NCBI GenBank assembly: GCA_035041965.1
Contig: JAPYMA010000122.1
Coordinates: 62,001-126,000, forward strand
DNA: 64,000 bases
Reading direction: 5' to 3'
Source: Anisakis pegreffii
Lineage: Eukaryota; Nematoda; Chromadorea; Rhabditida; Anisakidae
Shown: one piece after another, positions 13,901-28,900 of the stretch
Layout of the letters: every line of letters starts with the position of its first letter
Position numbering within the stretch: position 1 is the first letter of the stretch
Notes under the pieces: generated by a model
What the model was told of the DNA's origin: nothing
What the model saw: only the letters and a program-made list of their open reading frames with translations
Databases searched by the model: none
Program-made: the position numbers and the translations under genes

Positions 13901-16900
13901 AGTGTGTTCGGCATCTCATATACATGATTATGAAGTGCGTGAAGGTGATGTTTATGTAAGGGTGTAATCGAGTATTCAATGAATACTCACAGAAGTGAAT
14001 ATCAAAATAATTTATGAATATAAAGTGTTGTACTGCTACGAACAATATAAAAGTTTTATGGAGATTGCACGTTGCATCGATTGGAATTTGATTTCAGTTC
14101 GCAACATTCCCCGGTTCATTGAAACATTCACACGTTATTCGGCAAGAAAAAGTAAATTATTCAAGCAACGACTGGATTTTTCAAAGGAACCTCACGAAGA
14201 ATTTTTCACTACGAATGAATAACGTCAAACAACTGGTACTAAGAATCAAATTGGCGCTATTCGTTGGTCGAACAGGACAGAATGGAAAAACATCAACGAT
14301 CAATTTTTCGTTTTTAGACTGTGCGAGATATTCCAACTGAACTTCAAATGGATCTAAGGGTGGGTTCTTATTTGATCGAAAATAATGAATGCGCTTCGAA
14401 ACTGTGAGCGATTGTATCTCTCAGATGGAGTTAGCAAGATACAATGCGCTCCGGTACACACCGAAGAAACTTTTCGATAACTACAAACTATATGATCGGA
14501 GGCGAGTGGACGTTGACTATTTTCATGGTAGCTTCAAGTAAGATGCTGAACATCAGGAATCAATCGTAATAAAAGGTAGAGAAAACGGATAATCGAATAG
14601 CGATTTATTGAACGAGGCTCCGTGCTTGAGAGTAAAAATAATTGAATAATTTGTGGTTAAGAAAAGAATACTTAATTGAGTAGAACAGATGAAATTTTGA
14701 AATGTTTTTACGCTGAATTAATGAAGATAATGACATCAGTTTGGTCTACAATCATTCACAAGAAGTTTGCGCTTGCAATGTGTGCCAATTTTAAATCATC
14801 AGAAGTATTAAACTTGACGATATGATAAAAAAGTCGTACTTCTTTTCATCCTTTGTTGCTTTCCCAATCCAGCTGATACATAACCAACGCAACTTGCAAC
14901 ACGCTCTTAACAGCATTGAATCATCTTCTTCTATGTCCATTTTTGAGATTTTTTCGAATTATTCACAAATGAAGTTTTGTTTCTCAATGGTTCATCATGC
15001 GAATCTTCATTAACAATAGACGATTACTGAAAATTTCTTGTTCAATTCAATAATAACGCTCCATTTCAACTCAACATCCGTCAATTTCTGTATTCAATAA
15101 TTCAGAATCGAGGGAAGCATTGATTCGAATGATTAATCGAATACAAAAGTTCCGTACAGCAGCTCATCATACTTTTTTTGCGCGCACATGGCACAATAAT
15201 AACATTTCATATGCGCGTCACCACGGAAAACACAAATATCGTATCGTATCGAGCGAATGCAAAGCAATTTTTGTCACGCACGAACAGTACTAAAATCGCG
15301 TTCATATTCAACATATTATACAGTCCAATATCCCTGTATAGTCAAAGGAATCATACACTGCCGTACTTGAATTTGTAATGATCGTGAAATAAAAATTTAT
15401 TCTCATTCAGTTAAATTACAAATATTATTTGACCGATAGGATGTCTACTAACTCCGGATACGACTAATGTGCTGTTTAGAACGATGGTGATACGCAATGA
15501 TTACAACATTATAATGTTTTTACCTAAATACCTACACTTAACACTACAATACCATCAAAAACAGTCACAACAAAATCATCTGTAAATAATAGTCAGTGTT
15601 TTTTGTCGAAGAACTTACTCGTCCAAATTTCCGTCCAAAGCCTGACAGTGAGCATACACTTGATCACACAGAAATGCTATAGGCTAGTGCTCCTCATTGG
15701 GAGGATGCATCTGGGGAACGGTTTGAGGGTATCAGGGAAGTGGAAGTGGAGGATAATGAGGAGACCGGCAAATCATTGTTGATTGACTTTTTCAGAGTCC
15801 TTTCACAAGTGCCAAATAATAATTACAAAAAGTTTGATCACAAGATATTGCTTCACTGATATAATTGATGAATTCTTGGCTTAAAACTTCTTGATCACCG
15901 CAACAATTTCCTGACTGTTACCATGATGCAAAATAACGTTTGCGAAACAGAGAGGAACTGCGGTCTCTTGGAATACCACAGGAGTAATGAGATCTGCATA
16001 ACGATCTAAAGGGGGGGGGGGGAGAAGGGATGATCGCACGGTGCAGAACAGAGCGAGAACCAGTGCTACAAATATCACAGGCTGAGGATTTAACTATAGC
16101 ACTTTAATTAAGATGTAAAAAGCATCCAAATTCTCTAAATGATCGAACAGTTCATGTCTTGATGTTGAGTCATTCACTTCAATGACGTCAGTTACCCTAT
16201 CATAGTTAAATACGCTGAGCAAAACCTATACTGATATCTCAAAATATGCAATTCAATTTCATTTTCATTAGTAAATTTCCAACGATCCAAGGTCGAATAA
16301 ACACCAACACAATCGTTACCACACAACGTTCCGTCAGCATGAATCTAATGTGATCATTCGTCTCATGCCTACAAGTCAATTCCATTCAAACAGAGTTTCA
16401 CTCTGGAAAATCATATTGAATTCTGACACACCCGGGTGTACAAAACTACGCAGATGAGATTAATCGAATAAATTTCTGTTCGGTAACTCCGTCATTTATT
16501 TGTACTCATTTTTTTGTCTTCGAGAAGAGAAAAAGAACATTACACTGATTTCCATTCATTGAATTCGAATTTTACGAGAATGCCTTCAATGAATTTTTGA
16601 CTTTTTACGATTGTAATAAAACAGAGAGACCTCGTGAATAGGAACGCATTTGTATAAGATATCTTCGTATTTCTTGCACAATTTATAGACATGATGAAAA
16701 GAGAAGAACTTAGTACAGAACTGCGTTCCTTCTCACTTATGTCATGCCGAATCATCTACAGCTAACATTCAAGTGATTAGCACGTCTGACGAAGATTTAT
16801 GGAATGAATTAATGATAAAGTAAAAGACGATTTGGGAACGCTCACTGCACAACTCACGTGAACAACAAGAATAAACGATAATCGTTTCGAGAGTGTTTCG

Positions 16901-19900
16901 CACACCAATGATAAATAAAGTAGATTTTTTGAATGAAGTGAAATGGAGAATCGTTTCATCACAAACACACACCGAAGACAAGATTCGAGTTCATCTGGAG
17001 AATGGCATCAGAATGCACTAGTGGTAAGGAAGTTCACGAATTCCGTATGAATAATAATGAATGAAAGCCAGGAGATTATGAATTTGAATCGACCATTCTC
17101 AATCTTCTGCCACTAAACTCAGCCGATGCATGCCACTAAACTCGAGCAATCAGAAACCACTCGAAGTGACCACAAGCAATGGAAACCAACCAATTGCTAT
17201 CTGGTTAAATCCATGAATTGCATTTGTGAAATATGAGAGGTTGTAACTGGGAGTGCGAACATTTCCTACCAAACAATTCCAGGATCATCTCCACAAAAAT
17301 GCCCATACAAATCGATTTTTGCCGAATCGGATTCAATGATATTTAACAATGTTGAAGCAGAAAATGCTAATTTAGGAGTTGAAAAATTCATTGAAAATGA
17401 ACAAACATCTAAGAACAACAATTCAAAGACACTTGATTAGCAAAATTTGGAGCAAACAAAAAAATTTTTTTGAAATATAAATTAAAATTTTTCAGTTTTG
17501 ATTTTCAAGCAACATTTTTAAAAATGTAATTCAATTTCAAGAATTGAATTGCATTAGGAATTCTCAAATATTTTCATTATTGCACCAGGGGCAACACATG
17601 AAACGATCATAAGTTTTCGAATATGGACTTAAGGCCAGAAATCAGATACTCAATTAAATGTTTTAGGAACGAAAACGCTATTTGTTGCTGCGAATAACGA
17701 AGATGACGGCAATTTTGTTGTTTTGATCAGCGGTAGAAGATGGCTAGTGATTGTCGAGTGAAATGGACATCAAAAGACAAATTCGCGTAATCTCAGCTAA
17801 TTCATAGTCACGATTCATAGTATACATATGCATACTGCATGCAAAACGTTATGAACAAGCAACGAGTTACTTTCATTTGTGAATCACAACCGAAAGCAAT
17901 TAAATTCAAACTGCAGTCCTCACTAGATCAGTTGTTAAAACAATGAGAAGTAATTTGAGAATTCTGAAAAAAAAACAATTACAGCTATCTGAGGTAAGCA
18001 TTTCTAAGCTAATAATCTGAGGTAAACTTTTCGAAAGTGACGATTACAATAATGAGGGTTTTTAAAGTGCGTTTGTTTCATTACAACTTTGCTACTACAT
18101 CTTAGGGGAATGCAGAAATTAAATCCATAAAGCGAGAGCGCAGTGCTCAGTCGAAGCGAACGACTAGTGGTGAGTGTTGCTCAGAAATCAAACATTTCCT
18201 CTTGTTATTTACTGCTACCCAATGAACGCGAATCTTGCGAATAAATAAAATTTATGGGATCTCGTTATTGAAAAAAATTCAAAGGTCACTGGAGCCGTTC
18301 AGAAGTTTTCTCTTCGGTTACACTCATATTTGATCACTTCTGTTACTTGAAAGGGTAAACAAAATTTCATGAGCTATCATTGTCTTGGAACACTGCAAAA
18401 ATTCAGCTGAAACTGAAAATGAATTTGCAATTACTTCGAAAGATTACTCATCGGTACGAATAGAAAATTTCAACAAAAAAGAAGGAAAGAGCACCACGTA
18501 AAAGAGGAAACTCAACATGTTTTGTGTGTTTGCGTGAATGCGAACGAACACAACAGTGCAACAATTAATGTGAAGATCTTAATCAAAACAAAACTGTTTC
18601 ATCGAAGAGATGACCTTCTCTACGAGATGTCGCCTTAAATTGTCTCGTTCACGATCAATCATCACTTATTTGCAACGATCCCTCCCAGTGATGTGTCCAA
18701 AATCAGTGTCAGTTTTTGAACCGTCCCCGAGAATACTAACTGCACGTTCTCATGCATCTGAACACTTCTTTTCAAAAAATTACCTTACCGCCAACATTCT
18801 ATCGCACGATAATCGATATGTAAGGACAACGGAAGAGCATTATCTGATACTTGCATCGCGTCGTTATTAACTGAATTGGGTGCTATGTCACGCGTTACAT
18901 CACATCTCCCACTTTTTAGGGCGAACACAAAAAATTAGATTATATCAGAACTGGATGGATGGTCAGAACGGCTCGGCTCGGCTCGTTCAAATTCATTTTT
19001 TTCATTAACACTACAACTGCACGCATCCATTCCACCACGTATAAGATGAATGTTAGGTAATGGGCAATAAAAATTTGAAATTTTACAATTTATTACAAAA
19101 AATAGCCTCGAACTGCAGCAACTTATAAATAATAATCTGATACTGCGGTGATATAAATCCACTTGTGGTGAGCAATCGCTTTCATAAGTTAAATGAAGAA
19201 GAACGGTGGGATTGTCAGGACCATTCCCTTCTGAGTGAACTGCAAACTTGTTTAAACAATAAATTGATGGCACAAATTCCCAAGTACATTTAAGAAGGTC
19301 ACTTGGAAACAACTGACCCATACGGAATTTTCGAGCAAAAGGGTTTCGATGATCCCTAAGGCCCTGCATCTGTCACAAATATAAACAAATGTGAGTATGA
19401 GAAGTGTGGAAAGAGCGCTATCGCTAACCATAAACTATCACTCATCAATCAGAAATTGACGAAAGAAAGCAAATTGATGTTTGCACGAACTAATAGATAT
19501 CACATGCACCCTCAACTTTCAGCTGTCAACTCATGAAAAAACTGCCGTTAAATCAGATGGCCGATCGATCAACTACATCAAATTTATATCAAACGAATGG
19601 AATGGTTTAATGCAAGAAATTTAGTGGAATGTTTTAAAGAGAAAAATGTACTGAATACAAGTAGAATTCTGGTACTGACTTATTACTCGATACAGCAGAA
19701 ATAAACACATCAAAATGACACGAAACATTACACGACAAGCACTCACTTCATAAGATTAATTACTTTTGAAATAATCATTGAAATAATAATTTCAAAAGTG
19801 GGCAACACAACTCTTCCGCATCATTTTCACATGGAAGAAGTAAGCGGTAATTCAAGGTGAATCACTTAAGTCTCGTTGAGAGTTTTGTTAATGGCTTAAT

Positions 19901-22900
19901 GAATAAATGTCGCAAGTAACATAAAAGAATATCAGATTCTTTATATTGATGTGTACAATATGAAATCAGTTAGTGGATGAATGAACGTTGCCGCTCTTGA
20001 TCAAAAGAGAGACGCTCTTGACCGACTGTCAATAGCGACGATCAGTATCATCGACTTTGCGAGTAGTCGTTGGACATGACAGATGTTGGAGACAAAGAAG
20101 GGTTCACATATAGACAAGGTTAATGAGGAGGTGTAAGTGAGAGCGAAAAACAAATGTGGTAGGAGTTGATGTAGATAAATGGGAATATATCTAGAAAGAG
20201 GTTAAATCTGACGTGATGATAGATGGACATTGGGATAACCTTTCTAAATCAGATTATGTTTTCATTTAATACCACTATCCACTGAAAACATGCGGAAGAA
20301 TCTAAAGGATAAGAGAATTCTCAGATTCAATCAATCAGCACTTCTTATCGAGTTATTTTTGAACAGTGACTATTTGACTACTTCCTTATTGTTGATAGTA
20401 AACATTGACTGTAAATGGTAAAAAACAAGTTTCGGAAGAGTTGAGAAACACTCAATTAAACGATGCTAAATATAATTAGAACAATCAATGGGAAATGCAT
20501 TGAATAAAACTAGGAACTGAGAGCAGAGAAATGGAAAACAAATGAAAGGCGAAGACTGATAAATGCATAGGACGTGATAAGAATTCGGGTACTTTTCAAC
20601 CAGGCTTGACACTCATTCGCAATAGGCATTTAATGCGTTCCAACCAATGATGATAGTGGGAAAAAACTGCGGAAGTGTTGGGAAGCGAGATAGGTGCCAC
20701 CGCAAACACTAGAAAACAAGTTTTTTTTAAATTACAAAAAGCAAGTTCAAGAGAATTTTCGTGAAATGGAAGAGCACCGTTAACGTAAAGGACTTACTAT
20801 GCAATTAGCATAAAAACCATGACAAAAGAGTGCATATTATGCATTCACGACTCTTCTGCGGAAGGATAGTATAGAAAACCTGATAAGCTGATTTGATTTA
20901 AATGCAAATTGTTATCATTAACAAGTAGGTTAAATGCATGCACTGGAAAGATTTGAAAGTCGCAGATTTTGAACAGAAAAACATCGACGAAATTCTAATT
21001 TCGAAGTTTTTCGGTAAGATTTTTGTACAAACTAAAATCCGAATCGAAAAAAGAGTAATCAATGAAAATCGACGTCACAATATACCAGAACACTTTCAAC
21101 AATGCAAAATCGTAAGATTCAGAAGCTGTTGTATTCTTGTATAGAGTTGGGCAAACGGAGTTCTGAAATTGGACAAAGAATTCTGAAATAAACAGATAGC
21201 ATGCTCAAAGCATTTCACATCCCTCACACTGATGTCGTCGAATAACTGACGAACAGTTTCCATGCATGCATTGTATTCAATTTTACAAACCTTCTCGGTG
21301 ACGGGCTGCTATCAGATTTCTTTTCAGAAGTTGACGATTGTAGAGGCAATTTGAGACTCGTTGCTGAATCATCTGTGCCGTCAGAGGACGGTAACGCTAG
21401 CGATGAGTTGGAGGAGTGTATCTTGCGATCGAGTGACTGAGGTGGTTGTTCAGACGAGACGAATGTAACGGTTGATCTCTTGCGCGGTAACCACTTGCGA
21501 TACCACATTTGCGAACGACTGATGAAAAAAAAAACACACTAAGCTGACAGAGATAAAGCAGAGAAGAGTGCAATAAACAATCATGTCGGAGAAAGAAGCA
21601 TTTCGAAGCATTTATTTAGAAGCGACGCGAAACATTCGAATGCACATGCACTGACTGATGCAACTTGAAGTTGTGCCTTGAAACAGAAATTTGTTTTGCA
21701 TTTTCATCATTATGCAAAACAAGCAAGAATCAAGAAATCTTTGTTGGTCATGGAAGATAACGGAAAGAACGAAGAATTTGAAAGTTGTCGAAGTAAGTTC
21801 TGCGATGACCACTGCGTGGCCATCCTGTGCTGAAAAAATTATAATGCAGACGAAATAGCCGCTTTCGAAGGAAACATAAGAGAGGATGGTGCAATAGAGA
21901 AGGGCTTTTGCTGAGACAAAAAAGCGATAGCGTGAACTGGTGCATATATCATTAATCCACGAAAAGCTTGCTGAAAGAGAAAGACGAAATCTCAATCACA
22001 ATCTTTTGTGAGAATGATAAATCACAATCGAATCAAAAATATAGAATCGAATCAAGAGAGACATTTATCTCGTTTCATTAAACGCACAAAAAAAGCTACT
22101 CAAGCGGTTTTCTGCACGATGTTTCCGATTGGTTGCAATTTTGAGAAGCATTCTGAATGTAAACGAGCTAATTTCGATGCGAATGAATAAAAAGTGTCGC
22201 TCAAACTATGCGGGCATATCTCAACCGCAATCTGAATGAAAGTATAAACGGAAATAATCCGATAGATGCAAACAACTCATCAGAAATGTGGAGAGTTAAA
22301 CGCAGAAATTACGTTGAGCCATAAATAGTTCTTAAATGAACAACAAAAGAAATTAACAATAAATTGTGATACAAGAGAATATTTGACTGATTAGAACTGC
22401 AGTTTCTGGTGACGAAATGCCGATTTTAAGAAACTGAGCACGGCTGAAAAGAATTTGAAAAGCGCTTGATGAATTGTGAAAATAATAAATGAAATATCAA
22501 AAATGGCAATTTGTTGAGTAATCCAACCGAGATGGAATTCAAAAGAAAGAACAACGGAAATAACACTTATTCACAGCTAACAATTGAACACTCGACAAAT
22601 AACAAATAAAAACTTTGTATTTCTCTTTCCATTGAAACCAAAAATTCACAGAAATGTTCTTCAAGCCGCAAATGGAATTATTCAACAGAATTCAATGGCT
22701 TGATATAACGAATACAAATGAAACTGAATGAGTTCAAAAAATAGTTCTGTAAGATGAAGAAATAGTTTACGAACAATAACACCGTGAGAGTGGGGATGGG
22801 TCAAATTTGGTGTTTGAGAGGCTAGATGTGTGCGGCAGAACAATAAAAAGCAGATAAGAAGCACTCATTTACAGCACCTCCCTAATAACGATCATTACGA

Positions 22901-25900
22901 CAGATCAAATTGTCAACTGACAGTGTTATGAATTCACTACATTCCACACTAATAAATTTGTTATCAATTAAATGAAACCGAATCTGCTGAAAAATGTGCT
23001 GAAAGGACGAAGGATAGGTAAAGAATAATGTGAATGACATCAAACCTGAACAGTCTGGAGGTGAGATCTGGTGAAACCGTGGTAATATTAGACGGAGTGT
23101 GTGTCCTAGAGGTTGAGCACGTTCCAGTTATAGTGGCGCGTGACCCTCGACTGCCATGCCTGCAAAACGAGAAGCGTTACTTCGTAGACTGGTATTATGG
23201 ACATTCCCACTTAGGAGTGGAAATGAAATGTCGCTATTAAATGAACCTAAAGGAACTCATTGCAATTTCTCAATGATACAATTGGAAAAACTACTAGAAT
23301 GCTGATCTGTTCACAAAAAACAAAACTATCACTACCAGCCCTAATAATCTAGCAAACTGATGAACAACCACGGCAAAGAGCAGAAATTAGAACTGAAATT
23401 GATGATTGTTGTTGCAACACGGTTGCTGATGAGGAACAAATATTACATGAAGTTCATTTCAATTTTGGTTCCAGTAAAAAGTGCACGAATAAAGTTAACC
23501 CTCAAAATTACCATCACCATATTTTACCTTCCTCATTATCATCACATTATTACCATTCATTACCGGCATGTACTCATTCAGTGAATGCCATTCAGCAATT
23601 ATCAGTCAATATTCGAATGTCTTACTAACACATTACATTACTCAGTTCATTTCATTGAGAATTAATTATCCATTGCAGAGGTGAATTATCCATCGCATGC
23701 ACAATGTTGTTGATTTGAGAAACTTTCTTGGGAACAATCCACTAGTGATCATACTTACGAGAGGATTTTTACATGGGAGCATTGCGCACTGATGCGGCAT
23801 TCAGTATAACGATTCTGAGTAACGTTATTTACCTTTGAAAAGTTCGTTCGACCCGTGCACGACGACGCATCTCCTCCATACTCTGATATTCCGTTCGACC
23901 ACTGCAAGCACTTTCGTTAGATCGTTTCAGTGAATTCGTAATTGGCAAATGCCATCGAAAGATTGAGGAACGCATCTGATTTCAACTGCTCATCTTTTCG
24001 AGATTTTTAGGAGAGAGGCTTCATAAAAGTTACAGATAAGTTCTTGGATGAATTTTCTGGATGAACTACGGATTATTTATTCCTGGTCTCAGAGGGGGGG
24101 GGGGAAATGAACTCTACTATTGTCTTGCGAGAATTCCTGATCGATGTTCCAATGTATACGGCTAAAATATGCGGTTAAAGCAGAAACCGCAGTACATTTA
24201 CTATGGGAGCAAATTTGTTAAATTTACATCTTGCAATATTCCAATCCATAAATCTCGCAAACGAACTACTCGGCAAGAAACTTGCAGCATTACTACTGAA
24301 TTTGATGGCAAAATTTCAGAGATGAAAACTGCTATTCGCAACTATTAGTTCGCGTTATGCAATGACACCGAAAACGACAGAAAAGACTATCGCACTGATC
24401 ACGTAAAGGGAGCGAACGAGAAAAATTATGTGGGAGAGAAAACGAATCATGAACACTTGTATAGATGCTGCGAATACTGAAGACATTCGTGGAAAAATTT
24501 AACGGAATCTTACTGGACTGGTTCCTTAAGAACTCTGATCTACTAGAGAGGATTGAATAGGTGAAGGCACAAGAAAGAAACGTTTAAGACTGATGAAAAA
24601 GAAGCGAAAAACCTATTTGAGGAGATAATCCTTAACATAGAAATGAGTCGAATAAATAAGTGTCACAAAAGCAATGAATTAGGAATAGAATGGAATGAAA
24701 CCAATTACAATTTCGGATGGAACAATTTCAAATCAGACGAAAATTCCAGCCAAATATATGAAAATTAACTCTAGACATGGGAAAAAAAGAAGAGAATATT
24801 AAAAGGGATTGCAATGGGGCGAAATTCATCTCAGTATGAAACAAAATAGGATGCGCACAGCTGTCACGAAATATAATAGTATAGTAAGTCTGATCGAATG
24901 GTCCCGTCAGATTACTACTCATATTCGTTATTCGATGAAATAAGCTTTCGAACTAATCCGGGCGAGTTTACGAATCATCGCAAAGATTAGCGGTTTTAAT
25001 ATGACAAAACATGTTTCGATAGGTTGCACCGTTTACATTTTCAGTAAGTATTTTGACATGACCAGATTATAGGCATCGAATGCATTACTCAGCTAACGAG
25101 TGTCATATATGCAGAATGTTTGTGGAGAGACGCAGCAGTAATTTTGGCGTGGATGATTCAACAAAGCTTAATGATACCGAAGACAAACATGAGCACGTGA
25201 ACAGCTGGAAAATTTCTGACTGCGTCGTGAGCAGTGAGTGAGTAACATCCTTTTTTCAAAAATCCGTAACGTCTGCTGACATGCCCACGCCACAGATTCA
25301 GCTGATTGCGGATATAATTCGGATATTTTATCTCTTGTACGAGACCGCATCTTGAACGAATACAACAGAAAATATTCGCTTATTGTGCTCGAGAAAAATA
25401 TTTCTTTTTCCAGCAAATCAATCGTGAACCTATCATCGGATGGCATAGAAATGGAAAAGAACAAACAAGTTTTGCAGACGGTTCAAAGGCACTTCAGAAA
25501 GATGCAATCAAACGAAATGTCTGAATCGAATCAGCTGAAAATGATGGCATAAAATGAATCTCACTGTCAGTGACACCTGCTTAAATTGTGAGTCGCTATC
25601 ATGAATGGACAACAAAGTATTGCGATAATGTATGTGCGATTGTTCGATGAACGGTTACAAATTTCCTTTGATACAAATCACCAACTCACTCATTATCAAT
25701 CAGTTCGAGTAGATTCTTCCATGAGTTGTGCATACTGCAGTAACTATAACAGAATTAATTAAGGTGTGCACAAAAAACGATTTCACGCATTCAGATAATC
25801 GTAATTTCCATCGCGCAGTATATCAGTACAATGAAAATGATATCACATGATCACACTGAATTACAAACAATCACTTATTGTATGATCAAATGATTTAATC

Positions 25901-28900
25901 GAAAGTGTGATAAAAGAACTGAGCATTTCGATTAGCTGAATTCCATAGGATCGAATGCAAGCAACGATCAAATTAGCAGTAAGAATTACCGACACGAAAT
26001 GGAACATTGGGGGGATTTTGAAGAACTCATGTTATTTCAAGTGTTCTGAATGCTTAACGACACTGACTCAAGAGATCTTAACGGAAATTTTGGTTGACGG
26101 CATTATTAATGAACGAATCTCGAATAAAGCCTACTTAGTGACCGGGTGATTCAACACCGCAAAAAATTATTTTTAAACTGATATTTGTCGTCTGCGGCAT
26201 TTTCAGGCGAGAGTCTAAATGTTTTTCAGTTCGTTCATCCAAACCAGACAAATAATCGTTTTAACCTGAATTCAAGGTCGTACTATTTGAAACGATATTC
26301 AGAAAATAGTTAATCCGATCTAGATATTTCAACTTTACAAAAAGGCATAACTTTTTCATATCGCTTTGAAAAATATCTAAAAAACGGCAGTGACACTATA
26401 ATTTTGCAAAAGGCGCTTTCAATTCAACAATTCAAAGTTCACGTTTCAGGTTAAGCAAAACAATGAATTTTGATTCGTAGATGGCACAATTGTGACTATG
26501 ACTGCCATCCACGAGAATCACAATGTAACGGTGAGGGCGATGGGCAATACATTCATTTAAATGAGAACAACTGAAAACGATTGAAAAATATAACTTTGAA
26601 AAACGAGAAAATTAGCACGATAATATTTTTGGCAACAAAAGAAGGTGACAATCAAGGTCGTTGAAAATTCAATTTCATGAGGAAGAAAGGAGCAAAAATA
26701 GATAACAATTATTGCAGTGAAGAAAACTTTAGAATTCAATTAGAGCAGCTGCAAAGCTGATTACACAATGTATAATATAACACAACGACATTTTAAGGAG
26801 GTGTTTGTGTATATGTGCACAAAATTTGTGACAACTGAATAGACAACATGTGGGAATTAAGGAATGAAAATCTATGTAATGAAGTAAGATTTATCGCATT
26901 CAGATTGCCGGGAGTGATCACGGATTTAATTCCCATAAAATAGCAATAAAATCGAGTAGCATCGCTAGTGATGCCAAAGAATTGGCCTCAAAAACTGGAT
27001 GACCCACAAAATTTCACAATGAGCAATCAAAAGCAACGTCTCGTGGAAAATTAAGCTAATATTTAGTGTTAAAATAAAAATTTCACGTCTAGACTACCAA
27101 AGTCGACGAGACAGCCAAATACCTATTGTTCAAGATTCAACATCATCTCAACTAATTTAGTGAAATCAGCAACAGACTTCCTGGCGAGCTGCACACTGAC
27201 ACTCTTTCTTATCACTCGCTTATCGCTGTCAATTGTGCTTATCAGATCACGAATAGTTTTCGTATGAATCAATAAAGCGTTCGAATGGCACAAGCGCCTT
27301 CACAAACAAATGTGGAAACAGCGGCGTGAGATGAGTTGTGATCTATCGCAATATGCGAATGTGAATTGAAGATTGGTCATATGAACAGAGCCTTTCAAGA
27401 GGATGATTAAAATGCGATAAAATATCGAGTAGTTTAATTGCGAAGCTGAAAAAACGATGAAATAGGACGACGAAATGAAGGAAACGGAGGTTATTCGGAG
27501 TTAGAAGTGGTCTCTCATAATTGAGATTCGTCTTATGCATGAAGGATATATCTCCGTGGAGGATCGTCGTTGTGTTCTTAAGAATAAGGAGTAGATTATG
27601 GTGTATTCATCAAATGGAGCAATTGCCCACACCTCAATGAATACGATCGCAGTGTGGTTTGTGGATTACTCTCTTCAGTGTTCAAGATCTATATTCAAAT
27701 ATAATAATTAGGAATGGCGGTGAAGAGGCAAAATAAGGAATGGAGATTTCACTGCGTACATATTTTTTTTTCACTGAGGCTGATCATATCGAGGAACGGA
27801 AGAATTCAAACGGAAACTATCACATAAAGATGTAATTATCACATAAAATTATCACATATAAACCTACTGTTAGAGTAATTTTTTAGTTTTAGGTTGTTTT
27901 AATCACAATACTATCATATGTACACCTAATTTCACTTACTTATCCACACTGCTCAGAGAATCTGATTAGAAGCTTCTGTAATGCTGGAATTCAGCACGTT
28001 TGAACCGACTTTTTTCGGCGATCGTACTATTGAAAACATCAGGGAAGATTGTATCATGAGATCAGCTTAGGCTGAGGAATCATGTTTAACGCGGCGTTTT
28101 GAAAAAACTAGAATTAAACAGCATTTGAAAGGATAGGTATTCTGAAACAGCTAGGCGTTCAGCCACGACGGAATCGTTTTCATAGCTTGACAAATGCCGA
28201 AAGCTATCGAAGCGCTGAAAGTGCTCGCAGAATTAGCGATGAGCTGTGAACAGTAATAATGAAGCTTATTGGTATGACGGAATAGTTAGACCTCGGTATT
28301 GCATAATAAACGACGTTTGTAGTGAATAAACGAATTGTAGTCATTTGAGTCACCACCGAAGCGAGTCACAACATAATCACCTTTACACGTTGGCGACAGA
28401 CAAAACAGATAAATGAGCAGCAGATGAATCAATGAAACGTAATACAAATACAAACAAACCAAGTAATCTCGTGCTCACTACATTCAGTCCCCCACTTCGA
28501 CGAAGATCTTTGCACTATTCATTCGAAAAAATTTTCAATGTAAGTTCTCACGAACCTCTAAGAAAACAATTTCACTACGATCAGAAAAAAACTCTCGAAA
28601 AATAAAATAAAACATCCGGAAATATTCAATCATTTGTGATATCATAGGAACTTTTAAGAGTCAAAAATCCCCTAGCGAAATATGTCCTGAAATTCAATCC
28701 GGCACCTGATCAACAAGCTACTGATCAAATCATTATTTGCACTCACTTCAACTTTCATGCAGGTAAATATTTCGAACTGTTCATTCAGGCTGTTCACCTG
28801 AATGACTAAGTCTTCAGTCGACTGTCACTGAAGACAAAATGATCGATCCATATGAAAACTTTTCACTGATGAAGGACGGCTACGTAAAAATCTCCTCATA

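Larger units (their letters stand above)
1991..21290 (-). other. Intron 10 (19,300 bp)
   Basis: The stretch is A-rich on the plus strand, as expected for an intron read leftwards. It contains a TTA/ATT-rich tract (6.9 kb), a 35-bp direct repeat (7.0-7.1 kb), a GTTT array (4.3 kb), an ACA array (10.3 kb), a palindrome at 19.76-19.80 kb and a coding-like cluster with a C12 tract at 15.6-16.0 kb. Extra linker exons in phase 2 could be hidden here; I saw none with good support. Confidence 0.6.

Noticed and set aside
15881..16078. 65-residue open frame with a signal-peptide-like start and Pro run
   Set aside because: The first codon is GTG, with no ATG upstream before a TAG. The Pro run is the translated C12 tract. 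Only the part after the acceptor was kept as a weak exon candidate.
18935..19369. 144-codon ATG frame on the minus strand
   Set aside because: A frame this long is expected about once by chance at this base composition. It has no motif and no splice or start context, and lies in intron 10.
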